64,000 bases of DNA, taken from NCBI GenBank assembly GCA_001599935.1, contig BCIJ01000002.1:285811-349810 (forward strand). Direction: 5' to 3'. Below the pieces are notes generated by a model. The model was given only the letters and a program-made list of their open reading frames with translations. It was not told the DNA's origin and searched no databases. Positions 1 to 11,484 of this stretch are shown here, piece by piece. Origin of the DNA: Holtermannia corniformis. Its lineage: Eukaryota; Basidiomycota; Tremellomycetes; Holtermanniales. Position numbers and translations under genes: made by a program. Each line of letters begins with the position of its first letter. The stretch's first letter is position 1.

Positions 1-1646
1 GCGACACGGCTTCGCAAGCTCGTCGAGAACGAGAAACAGCGTGGCAGCAAAGACTCGAACAATGCCAAGCCGTCTGAGCGCGGGGTTGACAGCTTCAAGA
101 CGGTGAGTCCGCCACAATTGATTCGAGGCTGATCTGCGTAGGTCCAGCACTATGCAGAAAAGACCAAGCTGTGCCGCCACGTCGCCATCTGTCGATTCTT
201 TGGCGAAAAGATTGACGACAAGGACGTGGAGATTGTCAAACGGTATTGCGACGGCATGTGTGATGTGAGTCTGGCGCGCGGGAGGCGGCACTGTGATCTG
301 TGCTGACATGATAAGGTCTGTCAAGACTCGATGAAGGTACAGATCAGGGCCCAGGAGCTGTCCGAAGAGTGCGAGGTCGCGTCACAGCGCGTCACAAGCA
401 ATGAAGACTGTGCCCCGCGCGAACCGCATGTCCGGGACCCTCGGGCTTGGCCGGGCTACTCGCTCTTGATGGACGAAGATACCTTTTACGGCCCAAAACG
501 TCAAGCACGCCCACTACTCGCCGAGGATATTGCCAACCGCCGCGCCAATACCCCGATAGTGGCGCCAGCATCGACGAGTGCGAAGAAGCAAAAGGTCGCG
601 ACGCCATCACCGTATAATGTTACGACGGGTATACGGACGTCGACGCCGAGTGGGCCGAGTGCTTCGATGCGGGTCCCGTGGACAAGACCGAGAGCTGTGG
701 CAGCCACGCCGGCTAGGGTCGGCCGTGAGGTTGAGCGAGAGGCGGCCGCGGGAAACGGATATACTCGGACAATAAAGCCTGTCGAGCTGCAGGTGGCAGA
801 TGATGATCCACCACTGGTGTCGAGTGAGTCGCGTTGGCTTGGCAACGGTCCCGTGAGGATGCTGATAGGTACAGGGACTGAGCAGCCTTGTTCATTCCGG
901 ACACCGTTCAAGAGTCCCACAGTGTCATCGCCTACAAAGGCCAAGAAGCGCAAGGTCGATCAGAGCTGTATGTATAGCGCGCCTTTCGTTACCACGCTGC
1001 CAGAACACTGACGCGGCTGCAGCGTCGACCGAGCTGGACGACGAGCCTCGGCCGGAAGTGCATGTGCTGGCTGCTTACTCGCAGAAGATCCCGGCAAGTG
1101 TGAGAATGGCCAATCACGAGCTTGCTGATCTCGACAGATGCCGATACGAATCATCGCACTGCGCTCATTCGCACGCTTATTGCGCAAAGGGCTAGGTGGC
1201 GGGCTGCATGCGGACGAGCTGTGGGATACGTGGGATCGACATGAGCGGGGTGCGGATCGGTAAGTCGCTTCGTGTTTGGCCGACGGGCATGCTCTAACCC
1301 GCTTCAGTGGCCGATACCTCGACGGTGTTGCTAAAGACGTCGAGTTCAGTGAGTTGCAGGTGGTCGTTTCCTAGACTCCAGTTTACGTCCATCAGACGTC
1401 ATGTCGCTCTCCGTCTCCTCTGACGGCTACGGTACGCGCAACGCCATCTTCTCCTGTTGCCATGTGCTGATTCGGCCAGGCTCGCGCGTCAAATCCTACA
1501 ACAAGGCCCTTCGGTTCCTCGGGATGCGCGATTGCCTTCCGTGGCTCAACAAACCGTCGTCGCCCGATGACGACGATGATCCCGAGCTTCAAGCGCTGCG
1601 CGATGTCGTGCGCGTCCTACAGTACCCTTCGAAGCGTCTGAAATGA
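1..1646 (+). CDS. RecQ-family DNA helicase, C-terminal part (cut by window edge)
   Basis: Only the C-terminal end is present; the helicase core lies before base 1. The exon at 142-264 encodes a RecQ zinc-binding segment with CRHVAICRFFGE followed by RYCDGMCD and, after an intron, VCQDS. This cysteine pattern is typical of the RecQ-Zn domain that follows the helicase lobes. The first intron is 103-141. Downstream exons encode a long, basic, Ser/Pro-rich tail of low conservation (331-about 966), then short exons ending with LRDVVRVLQYPSKRLK and a stop at 1646. RecQ enzymes unwind DNA 3'-5' in recombination and fork repair. The Zn segment supports the family, not the exact orthologue (Sgs1/BLM versus RecQ4 or others). 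The tail exons were joined by hand and are less certain. Confidence 0.8.
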
Positions 1647-1822
1647 GTCCGGCACGCTCGTGGCGATGGGAGAAGCAGATGGGGCTTGCAGCATAGTGCA
1701 TGGATGCAAGCCACAGTACGGATATGCGTCCGGAGCTCCGATGCACGATAGATCACGTGACTACAACACTTGGCCAAGCTCCGTTCATGACCTTGGCCAC
1801 CGCCAGGTTCTCACCATCCACC

Positions 1823-3365
1823 ATGGCAGACTCTTTACTGGAGCCCGGAAGCTCGACTGCTACTACCAGTGCTACAAGCTATCGCAAACCGGCCAAACGT
1901 ATCCTGTCGCCTGCTCATTTAGCTGCGTTCCAGCGCTCGGCAACGCACGCCGAACTGTTCGCGTTCATTACGGATCTGAACGAGAGTATCGTCGGGAAGA
2001 AGATTTCAGACGTTGGACAGGGCTCCGAGGTGCGCCTCTCGCCTCTTCTCGCTATGTATCCGCTGACTTGACGTTGGAAGAGGACCGAGCCGATCATGAA
2101 GATCCTGAACGAGGTGCTGGACCTGGCGAAAGCGACGCCGGCGGTGGATAACAAACTATCACGGTTTGGGAACCCGGCGTTCAAGACTTTTTATGATAAA
2201 GTCGGCGAGGTACGTATTGGCTGGCGTGATCTGCGCAGCTGACGTGTCGTAGGCTAGTGTAGGCTTCCATGGGCAAATACCGGGCCTGAGATCCGAGGCT
2301 GTAGAGGAGCTCGAGGGGTACTTTATCGAGAGCTGGGGGAATCGCGAGAGGGTCGATTATGGTAGTGGGATGGAGTTGAACTTTGTGTGCTGGCTGTGAG
2401 TGTCTAGTCTCGTGTGACTCGATGCTGATATGATCTCAGGCTGTGCTTGGTCAAGCTCGGGTGTTTGGACCGAGACGACTACGCTTTCCTTGTGCTTGGC
2501 GTGTTCTGGCGGTATGTGCTGGTCATGGAGTGGTGCGTGGATGACTGACGCAGTGGTAGGTATATCAACGTGATGCGCTACCTGCAATCGACGTATTGGC
2601 TTGAGCCGGCGGGTTCGCACGGGGTCTGGGGACTGGACGACTATCACTTTTTGCCGTTCCTGTGGGGAAGTGGGCAGTTGCGGGGTGGGTGTACCGGTGG
2701 GAAGACTGGCAACGAGCTCACAACACTAGATCACAAGCACCTCCGACCAAAGGCGATCCATGACCCAGAAGTGCTCGAGGCATTCAGCAAGGAGTACATG
2801 TATCTCGCCTGTATCCAATTCATCAACTCTGTACGTGCATCTCTCCTTGTCAGATGCAACACTACTGATGCCACTCGTAGATCAAGACTGCGTCACTTCG
2901 ATGGCACTCGCCCATGCTCGATGACATTTCGGCCGTCAAGACGTGGGCCAAGGTGAACGAGGGCATGAGCAAGATGTTCAAAGCCGAAGTGCTGGGCAAG
3001 CTGCCGGTCATGCAGCATTTCCTGTTTGGCTCGCTATTGCCGTTTGTCGAAAAGGGCCAAGATGGCGAATTCGACAAGGCGCTCGAGGCCGAGGCGCAGG
3101 ATGGACCTGGGCCTGGCCACCGACACGGGGATGCTGGCTGGACACAGGACTGCTGTGGGATCCCAGGTGAGTTTGGCACGGGGTGCGTCGGTGTGGCGGT
3201 TGACGTGCCGCAGTGCCATCCGCGTTCGCGTCGGCTCAAGCGTCTACGTCTGGCGGCGTCCTGCCTGGCGGTGTGACGGTCGCGACCGGTGGTGGGGGTA
3301 CCAACGGTCCCTCGTCTGGCGCGTTCAAGCCTCGTTCGGGCCTCAAGCCGATCCCGTTCGACTGA
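1823..3365 (+). CDS. Serine/threonine-protein phosphatase 2A activator (PTPA, Rrd1/Rrd2-type)
   Basis: The spliced protein reads as a PTPA family peptidyl-prolyl isomerase that activates PP2A catalytic subunits. Family blocks appear in order: [15 protein letters not shown], FNxxVG-like text ending [75 protein letters not shown], and [20 protein letters not shown]. After a Gly-rich stretch it has the family-typical DCCGIPVPSAFA, whose codons are split by the last intron. I count at least six introns of 45-60 bases. ATG 1823 is the first Met in frame, about 60 codons before the first conserved block. The Gly/Ser tail ends KPIPFD. The neighbour upstream is in the same direction, 176 bases away. 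Confidence 0.92.
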
Positions 3366-3512
3366 GCGCGCGGTGCTGTGCGCGGTGATGATGCTGGCAT
3401 GACGTAATGACGCCATGCGATGTAACACGCTCTTGGCCGCAGTCCTCTTGCTGCTCGTGCACTGGTATATAGACGGCCGGCGCTCGCCACTCATCTCTTG
3501 ACAACTGTCACC

Positions 3513-5733
3513 ATGAACTTCATCCACTCGCTCAAAGATAAAGCACAGGGCTACGTACAGCCTACCACGCAGGATCCGTCCCAGCAGGCCGCCGCGGACG
3601 AGGACGAGGGGTCGCAGAAGCAGTGAGTCCTTTGGTCTTGTTGGTGTTGTTCGACTGCACGAGCTGCGTATGTGAGATCGGTAACGGTCTCTGGACGTTC
3701 ATGGCTCGTTTGCGGCCGGGATGATACCCAGTGGGCTCTCGCAGGTCACGGTGGCGAATTCGGCTTGGCGGTCAATCATGTCAGCTCAAGCTCGCACCGC
3801 CGCAATACCATCTTGAGATCTATCAGCTGGCATACCGGAAACTGTGGTGGTCAAGTGACCACGCGGAAGCCGTTGCTGAGCTGTAGCGTCTGTCGAAGGT
3901 GAAGCCAAGGTCCTTTGCCTTTTGAGCGTCTGTGCAGAGCATGTACTGCCACCGGCAGGGTCATCCACATCACCATTCTTTTCAAGAGTTACGATTGTAT
4001 CAGTTCTGTACGCAGACTTGGCATCTCGCACCACACCCAACCGAGTGACGACTGAAACCGCGCAGGACCAACCCCGCTCTCACCAGCCTGTCGCACGCCT
4101 TGCGCTCGCTACAAGTCCAGCACTTTCCCAACGCGCCGCAATCGACTCGGAACCTCCAAGTCGGCATCACTGCCCAGAAAGGCGTCGCGCTCGACTATGA
4201 CACGGTCGCGCGCGACCAAGACCTCAACGGGCAGAAACTGTACAACTGGGTCGGCGCGCTCGAGGGGCGCGAAGGCGAGGTTGGCCTTGGGTTTGGTGCG
4301 TGATCTTCAGTGCAGCTGCCCCTATTAACATCGCGCAGAGGCCAAGACGTTGATCTCGCTCTCGTCTCAGTTGGGACCGCTGCACCACAAGTTGTCCCAA
4401 GCGCTCCTCTCGGCTCGTCAGCCGCTCAAGAACCTTCGTAACGCCGAGATCGAAGTCTACAACCGCGAACAAAAGTTGCGCCCGCTCGAGAGCAAGCTCG
4501 TCAAGGTTGCTGGTCGCAAGGAGGAAGCCGAGACCCGAGCTGAGATGGAGAGGCTCGCAGGCGAGATCAAGGAGCTCTCGTACAGCTTGCCTGATTTACG
4601 CGTCGAGGCTCTGCGTGAGGGCGAAAAGCTCAGCTGGGCGGCGTACAAGGAGGTGAGTGGCGCTTGAACTTGTGAGCGGTGCTGACGGTCAATGGAGTTT
4701 GCGACCGACTTGCTGCTGCTCTCGCATGCGGCAGAGACCCTGCTGCCCCACTTGCCGCAGCGCGCGACCGACCTCAAGGAGACTGCTGGTCGTGACTTGA
4801 CGCAAAAGACAGAGGTCGAGCGCAAAGCGCGCGAGCACCTTGCGGGCAACGGCAGCTGGACTGTCAATGTCGTTGATAAGGCGTGCGTGGAGCTCTCTGT
4901 CGAGGGCGATGGCTGACGCCCTCAGGTCTGGCAACACTAGCTCGAACTCGTCGGCCGCACCGTTCCCGTCGGTCCCTCAGCCGTCGCCTTTGCACCCAGC
5001 CCAGCAGTTTGGCGGCGTCCCACCGGCCGGCTTTGAGCATGCGCGCACCGGTTCGCTCGATCACCTCAACAACACCCCAACGCCGCTCCCGCCGGCCACC
5101 TCGCCGCCGCTCGAACAGTACAACTCGGCTTCGGCTTTGCCGCCTCCTACCCACCCCGACTCGGCCTTGCGTCACGATGCACCGACGCACATGCCTGTCG
5201 CGCCCGTCGATGCGCCCATCAGCCCGCCTCCAGCGGACCTCGAGAGTAGCGCAGCTTCGCACCCTACGCTCGCCGAGACAGGTATCCCTATTTCCGCCGG
5301 CACCAACGGTCCTTCACACGGTCAGCTCGAGCGCCGCTCCAACGATGTGTCCCCTCCGTCCACCACGGGCCAGGGTATCGTTCGCCTGAGCAGCCTCGGG
5401 GGCGAAGGCGTCACCAGCGGTAAATACGTGCCCGAACCAGGACTGCCTCAAGACCCCGCGCAGCTTGCCAACCCGTTCGACGACACCAAGGGCAAGCAGC
5501 CCGAGACTGCAACTGCACCACTCGTCAACCCATTCGACAGCGCCGGTGAAGCTGAGGACGAGGCCCGTCGCTTGAAGCGCGAAGAAGCACAGCGCGAAGC
5601 CGAGCGCCAGATCCACGAAGCTCAGCTCAGGGCTGGTGAAGCTTCGGGTGGAGCGGGCCTCGGTCGCGAACAGACGCTGCCTCGGTACGAGGAGAACCCG
5701 AACGTTGTTGCCTCGGACGTCAAGGTGCGTTGA
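3513..5733 (+). CDS. Pil1/Lsp1-like (eisosome) coiled-coil protein with NPF motifs
   Basis: The start is MNFIHSLKDKAQGYVQPTTQ at 3513; a roughly 430-base intron (about 3622-4060) precedes NPALTSLSHALRSLQVQHF. The middle exons (about 4060-4920) encode a charged helical region including ARQPLKNLRNAEIEVYNRE, ESKLVKVAGRKEEAETR and KEEFATDLLLLSHAAETLLP. This resembles the BAR-like core of basidiomycete Pil1 homologues, which coat plasma-membrane furrows. The last exon (about 4925-5733) is Pro/Ser-rich and carries two NPF tripeptides (ANPFDD and VNPFDS), which bind EH domains in endocytic adaptors, plus a short charged helix. The family call rests on pattern memory of weakly conserved sequence. The large first intron, compared with the usual 50 bases, may hide a short exon. 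Confidence 0.5.
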
Positions 5734-6111
5734 GACTGGTCGAGTACATGTCAGGCTTGCTGATGACGGGACAGCACTGAAAATGACGCATGTTGTAATA
5801 GTACCGACCTGTCTTATGCATCACGACCAGTCCTGTCAGTCCAAACGTCAGCTTGTACAAACAGGCTTTGGATGCCACCGCGCTTTGTGTCGCGGCCAAC
5901 TTGATTGAAAGTGAAATGCCGAATAGCCGAGGAGCGGCTAACAGCAGCCGACATACCGTCGTACAAACCGACTTTTCTCGTCCAACATCTCTGACTTCTC
6001 GTCGATTACGGGCTTGTCAAACCAACCTCGCCCAAGTCTACCTACTGTGTGCGTGTTGAACGTCACGAGACCTCGGATTTTGCTGACTATAGTAATCCAG
6101 ACCGCTGTATC
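5734..6111. other. Intergenic, no gene seen
   Basis: This stretch lies between the stop of the Pil1-like gene and the Met chosen for the next gene. The reading frame of the next gene is open back to 6049 but the extra residues look non-conserved. I see no RNA gene or repeat. Confidence 0.5.
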
Positions 6112-7620
6112 ATGTCCGCGCCCGCAGCAGACACCAAGGCCGAATCTTTTGATGCTTGGTGCTGCTCCTTGATCTATGACGATCTCGTCAAGGCGCTCGG
6201 CAGTGCTCAAGTTGCAGATGCGACCACCAGCGGTGAATCCGATCCGATCACCGAGTCACTGAGGGACCTACTGAGAAACGCTCTCACTCGGCTGCGCGCC
6301 AACGGGGAAACAATCGATGGCGACAAGGGCGACAAGTTGGTCGTCAGCTCCACTGTGGTCTTTGGCCGATTTCAAGCTCCGTACGAGAATTGGGCGGATA
6401 GCCCTCTGAAGAAGCTCTACGAACGCCTCTGGCTTGAGCTGCGATCTAGGCCCCAAACTATCACCGGCGGCACGATAGTTGGGCCTCACAAGCCCGATAT
6501 CGTCATGGGAGAAAACACCTCAGATCATCCGACGCGTGGCCTACGTCGCATCGTTATTCGAGTTGTTGGCGAACTGAAGCCATTCGGCCAAAGATCGATC
6601 ACTGCGCCGGCCGAACGTCGTCAACTCAGACAGCATGCGTTCACACAGGCCACTTGGTACCTGTTATGTCTCAATCGTCAATGCGGGACTCGCCTTGCCT
6701 TTGACATTGCCCTAGGACGGATCCGGCGGTACAGGTTGGAAGAGGATGACGTCGTCATGGTCGAAGCCAACAGTACTTGGCAAGAGACCGAAGCAAGAAC
6801 GTATACGTACGATGAGCTGTGCGGGGCTGGTTTCTTCGATGATAACCCGGTTGGTGATACCTTGCCACCTATCTATACCCCTCTTCAGTCATCTCGCACC
6901 TTGCCCGGCAACGGCTCGTACATCATGTGGCAGTTGGCGCAAGCGGCCATGTCCGACAACGAGACAGATCACAGTCGCGAGCAGTGGCAAAGGTTGCGCA
7001 CAGACGAAGTTGGGCAGACAGAAATCGCCAAAGGCACTTCAGCCTATGAAAACGCATTGCGAAGTGCACGCAAGAGGAAGCGGCGACATGACGGGAAGGA
7101 TGGCGATGGCGACGACGGAAACGTAACTGTCACTTCGAGACCGGGAGAGCAGTCGGCGCCGCCGCCAGGGCCGCCCGGCACCGGATCTGCTGATTCTCAC
7201 GCCGAACCCCCGACCGACCACTCGTCACGGTCACTTGGCTCCGACACCCTCGACCGGTTCGATGAGGTTTTGGATCTCGCGATGCAAGTGCTTAGCGAGT
7301 CGCAAAAGGTCTACCGCGTAACCGCGTCGCCTTTGTCATCTCCTTCAGACTCTCCTTCCTCGCCACCCTCCCGCGCATTGGTTGCAGGGCGAATTAGGGA
7401 TTTGCTGAGAGAATCTGAACGGCTCATGTTCCTTTGTTCAACGCTATTGTCCGAACTCGAGGATCACGACGGACTCGGGTCTCCGTCGCGCGCGTCCCAG
7501 AATAGTGATGAATGGGGTGATGAAGAGGTTGACGCCCAGCAAGCACGTCAAGATCATCATGAGGTTCAAGTTGAGGCTTTGAAAGCTTTACGGGTCAGGT
7601 TCAAGATCGGGACGTACTAG
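6112..7620 (+). CDS. Intronless protein with a PD-(D/E)XK nuclease-like signature, function unknown
   Basis: This is one uninterrupted 502-codon frame, unusual here because nearly every other gene is split by introns. From Met 6112 (frame open from 6049), KPDIVMGE and 25 residues later VVGELKPFGQR give the D...ExK spacing of the PD-(D/E)XK fold (Asp129, Glu154, Lys156). Next come QHAFTQATWYLLCLNRQCG and RLAFDIALGRIRRYRLEEDD. That order, charged strand pair then helix then a strand ending in a short sugar-or-DNA-free loop, resembles the N-terminal domain found ahead of FunK1 kinases in mushrooms, but no kinase domain follows. Residues after about 330 are low complexity, with a basic patch (SARKRKRRHDG) that could be a nuclear signal, and a short helical C-terminus. 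Nuclease activity is inference only. Confidence 0.55.
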   Translation: MSAPAADTKAESFDAWCCSLIYDDLVKALGSAQVADATTSGESDPITESLRDLLRNALTRLRANGETIDGDKGDKLVVSSTVVFGRFQAPYENWADSPLKKLYERLWLELRSRPQTITGGTIVGPHKPDIVMGENTSDHPTRGLRRIVIRVVGELKPFGQRSITAPAERRQLRQHAFTQATWYLLCLNRQCGTRLAFDIALGRIRRYRLEEDDVVMVEANSTWQETEARTYTYDELCGAGFFDDNPVGDTLPPIYTPLQSSRTLPGNGSYIMWQLAQAAMSDNETDHSREQWQRLRTDEVGQTEIAKGTSAYENALRSARKRKRRHDGKDGDGDDGNVTVTSRPGEQSAPPPGPPGTGSADSHAEPPTDHSSRSLGSDTLDRFDEVLDLAMQVLSESQKVYRVTASPLSSPSDSPSSPPSRALVAGRIRDLLRESERLMFLCSTLLSELEDHDGLGSPSRASQNSDEWGDEEVDAQQARQDHHEVQVEALKALRVRFKIGTY

Positions 7621-8551
7621 TTCGCGCAAACGTGAGTCAATACGCTATCACAGAACCTCGCTGATATCCTCCTGTTTCGTGTAGTGGGCGACGCTCAAGA
7701 CAAGTAGTGACATAATGACATGTGATGATGAGATTGTAGACAGTATACATACGAATATGCAGGACTGCGTACCGAACATGCCCGCAGCGGACCCAGAAAC
7801 TGACTGTGCAGCTTCAGCAACGTCAACCCGTACCAGACGGAGTTGCGCTATCCTCGCGATCCGACAGAGACCCAATCGCGTGCGACTAGCACAGGCGAAA
7901 GCAACGAACCACAGACCGGCCATGGGTCGCTATCTCTGAAAGATGCGTGCAGGTGCAATGTCGCGAGAGACGCATGGTGTGGGGAGGGGGAACAGTCGAG
8001 GGTGGGAAGAAGGATGTTGGCGAGGCCAGAGTATAAAACAGGTAGACCGAGTGCGAGGGTCACATACAACTGGGTGGGAGTGCATTGCGAAGCAGAATGG
8101 GTTCGTCGGCGTAAAGGCGTCGCCGGGGTCGTAAAATGTCGTTGCTTCTATGCGTATGTGACGACTGGCGTTATGTGCGTGTGTGTTCGTGAGATGGTCG
8201 TAGGCGTTGACTCGAGTGGAAGAGTAGAGTGATGCGGACAGAAAGGTGTCTGAGAGACGACGGAAGATTGAGGCGGTGTGGATTGGCTTCGCGCAGGGCA
8301 GCCAGCTGCTATATCGACCAAGCGACCGCGCGGGATGTGAAAGCAGGAATCCTGTTTCTGCTGTTCCGCCTCGAGGAAGAAATGCCCACGGTGAGGGCGC
8401 CGAACCAGTCGGTGGGGAAGTGAAGTGCGTTCTGTCGGATCAGATCGCGGACGGCGGACTTGTGTCGACGCGATGGCGAGCGACAGCTTGGACGAGGTCG
8501 TGATTTTGACTATACATTATCAGTACCACGCAGGAACCCCGAGCAGGCTAT
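7621..8551. other. Intergenic between convergent genes
   Basis: This stretch separates two converging genes and probably holds both 3' UTRs. Open frames on either strand here (for example 7648-7923 minus and 7843-8232 plus) have no conserved look and no clear splice partners. Confidence 0.5.
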
Positions 8552-10220
8552 TCACTTTCGAAGAAGCTCTGCCTCCTTGTTCGTTTGCTCGAGCTGGGCT
8601 AGCAGGTACCGATTGGCAGCTTCAATGGATTGGATGTGGGCGACGGCTGGGAAGAGTCAGCCGAGGCCTGTAAGACTGGCCAGACGCACCTCGGTCCAGC
8701 AGGTTCGCTTTCGAGGCACGCTGATTCGTCGGCGGCAACGTCTCTCGCAAGCGCTTAAAGCCATCGCGGAGCTCATCACGTCGACGCTGTCAAGGGTATC
8801 AATGCGCTTGCTGTCATTCGGTGTCCGAGCGCAACACACCTGTTCACTTTCGATGCGGAGCTGACGAGCGTCTTCGGGCCCGAGTCGACGAGTACGAGCT
8901 TGCGCCGGACTTCTGGGTCGAGGTCAGATCGTGTTCGGAGACAGTAATCGCCGGTATGTACCTGGGACCCTTGGCGGCCAAGCCGAGCCCCCCACTGTCA
9001 CGCAGGTCCTCGTCGTCGTCCTCATCACTGTCGACATCGACTTCCATCTGTTCCGCCTTGGGCTTGGCCTCGGCGTCGGGTAACATGAACGGTACGCCGG
9101 CGACCATGCCCATCCCTGCGCCGGACGCTGCAGGTTTTGGACGCCGCAAGGATGCACGGCGAGGCTGTCTGGAGGTGGCGGCGGCTGTACCGGCACCACC
9201 GATGGAGTTCGGCGACACACCATATGTCGGCGATGATTGAGGTGAAGGATTTGGTGGCAAACTCTGAGGCGAGACACCGGCGGTGTTTGGGACAGACTGC
9301 GGTTGGTGGAAGACGTTGAATGGGGTGTAGAGCTGAGGGGAAGGGCCGCTCGTGTGAGACAAGGAAGCGGCCGGGGATGTGGGTGAGATGGGGAGGGGAT
9401 ATGAGCCGCGGTGCACTACGAGAGTCAGCGGCAAGACGCTGATGACGCTGCGCACCGACCTGTATAATACGGGTGATACGAGTGCGCCCAAGTGGCATCA
9501 CTCCGTGATCGGAGTCGGCTTGCTGCGGAGTAGTCTTGGAGGACAGGCGAGAACCCGGGTTGATGGTAGGGAGCGCGCAGCGGTGGACTTTGCTGTGAGC
9601 TCGTGCCCGCGGGCAGTCCGGTCAGATGCAAGCCCGAGAATGTTGATAGGTTGTGGCCGACGAGCGTCGAGTCGACAGGCTGCTGGGGACCTGTGAAATG
9701 CATGTCAGCCGTTAGCGTTCTGCGAGGCGACTGCGCTGACCGCAAGCGAAGGTCCAAGGAGGCTCGGCAGTCTTGCCCTCTGGGTCCGGCTCGGCGCAGA
9801 GCACGCCGGTCCAGTCCCACCCCGACTCACCACCTGCAAGCGGAAGGGTGTCGCAGCCTGGTTGGGCATTGGGCGTCTGCACATTGTGCGATGGATCGCT
9901 GCGAGGCGACGAAACGGTCGAGAACGACGGCCATTGTTCGTTGAGCTGGCCAAAGTTGGATCCTGGCAGCGTCAATACGGAGTCTGCCGAACTATGAGCC
10001 ACTCACCGGGTGAGAAGTGGAAGAGCGTGTGGGGGTCGATTATTTGCGGCGAAGCACCGACTTGCAGGGGGGAGGCAGTGTTGCCAGGGAGGTTGCCAGG
10101 TGTCGCCGAGGCGGGCGACGGCTCCTCCCTCTTCCTGTACCCAACAGTCAGTATGCACCGAACCCAGGGTGGCAAACTCACATTGGTTGTGGGAGATGGG
10201 GAGAGGGCATTGCAAGACAC
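8552..10220 (-). CDS. Basic helix-loop-helix (bHLH) transcription factor
   Basis: The DNA-binding domain appears only after splicing. One exon ends EDARQLRIESEQ, the next reads RRRDELRDGFKRLRETLP and PTNQRASKANLLDR, and after a further intron AVAHIQSIEAANRYLLAQL completes helix 2 and a short leucine zipper. The stop is at 8552. The decisive intron runs from GTACAT, right after GLGLAAKGP, to ACCCAG; without it the frame reads into unrelated text. The N-terminal two thirds are Ser/Pro/Gln-rich, with an acidic run (DSDEDDDEDL) that may activate transcription. The start is Met 10220 (MSCNALSPSPTTN), joined to REEPSPASATPG. The Glu and Arg of the basic region (E..RRR) fit E-box (CANNTG) binding. 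The target genes are unknown. A pair of CACGTG sites lies near 59.5 kb. Confidence 0.85.
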
Positions 10221-11484
10221 TACAAGGAAAACAGGCAGGCCAAAAAATGAAACAGGAACCGCGAACGAGACGAAACTTTACACAGACGGACGACGGGGAG
10301 AGAAAACAGCTAGACCGAGAACAGCAGTGGAATGGAGCGGAATGAGATGAGACCCTTGATCCTGACGAGACCCGAGCGAGAGCAGAGCGAGGCGGAATGC
10401 GAGTACGAGAGAGCAGAGCGAGCAGTCGAGAGAGACGGAACCGAGAGGAGAAAACCCCGAGACAAAGACGGCGATGGCAAGTGGTGAGAAGACGGCGAGC
10501 GGCGATGCTGCGGGCCTTTTGTATCGCGCCGGGCACTTTTTCGGGCTTGACGAAAGCGGCTACGGGTCCATCTCAGCGAGCCGGCGGCGGGCGGAACGAT
10601 AGAGTTTCCTGTAGCGGTGCTTGACGACGGTCGTCACCTCGCTTGCGCGGTCGTAGTCCGATCGAGTCGGCTAGGCGATCTCTCGACCAAGCACGCACGG
10701 CTCGAGGTTTTTCGCTTCTCTTGATCAAGAAGCTTGCGGGCAGTTGGTGAGTCCGATGCGCGACAGGGCGGCGTTGAACCCGAAAGCGTCACTGGCGGTG
10801 ATGATTGGTGGACAAGGGTGGGACGAGCTAAGGTTGCGGATCCGTAGCGTCGGGCTGGGCGTCACAGCCGAGGCGTTTGTGCAGGGGATCAGTGTGTCAT
10901 GCAGATCGACTGTGAGTCTGTGTCAGTGACTGCTGGTGCCTTGAGCGATGGGGTCGAGGCAGTGCAGTTCGCACACATCAGCGTGCGAAGCCGTCAGCTG
11001 CGGCGAGAAGACAAAGCGAGAAGCACGGCGACTGGTACGCTTGCCTTGTGAGGTCAGTCACGGTGATACCCGGCAGGTTACACTGGCAACCCGCTTTTGT
11101 GGTTAGCTCGCAACTTCAGGGTTGGATCGGCGACAGTCCCGCCGATCTCGTGTTCCTCCACGGGCAGACTGCAAGTCCGGAGCGGGCGAGCCCTGCGACT
11201 GTCACAGCCGCAATGGCTTGAGCTAGCGACCGACCTAAGCCGATCGCCGGCACAATAAGCACTACTGGCGTGTCTTATTGTTCCACATCATCCGGGAGGT
11301 CAGCACGGTGGCAATCCATACGTCAGCTCATTGTTTTTTCGGTCATCAGGAGTGTTGATGTCCCAGTAGTGAGCGCTTGGAAGTGAATACAAATGACAGC
11401 GCAAGTACTGGCGATCATCCGTGCATTGGACGAGTCCGGGCCGGACATCCGAAACCGACCGTGCCAAGTAAACATTGCATGCGG
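10221..11484. other. Intergenic, upstream region of the bHLH gene
   Basis: This stretch runs from the end of the RIF1 homologue to the start of the bHLH gene, both on the minus strand. It should hold the bHLH promoter and 5' leader. I see no convincing coding exon, RNA gene or tandem repeat. Confidence 0.5.

Noticed and set aside
4864..5262. Arg-rich minus-strand frame
   Set aside because: It is antisense to the Pro/Ser-rich exon of the Pil1-like gene and has no motif.
8844..9491. Reading the bHLH exon straight through to its stop (HDLTSTQKSG...)
   Set aside because: This misses an intron that starts GTACAT; splicing is needed to reach the conserved basic region.
10003..10536. Minus-strand frame of 177 codons before the bHLH gene
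   Set aside because: Composition is Cys/Arg/Ser-rich and it runs out of frame with the exons that build the bHLH protein.
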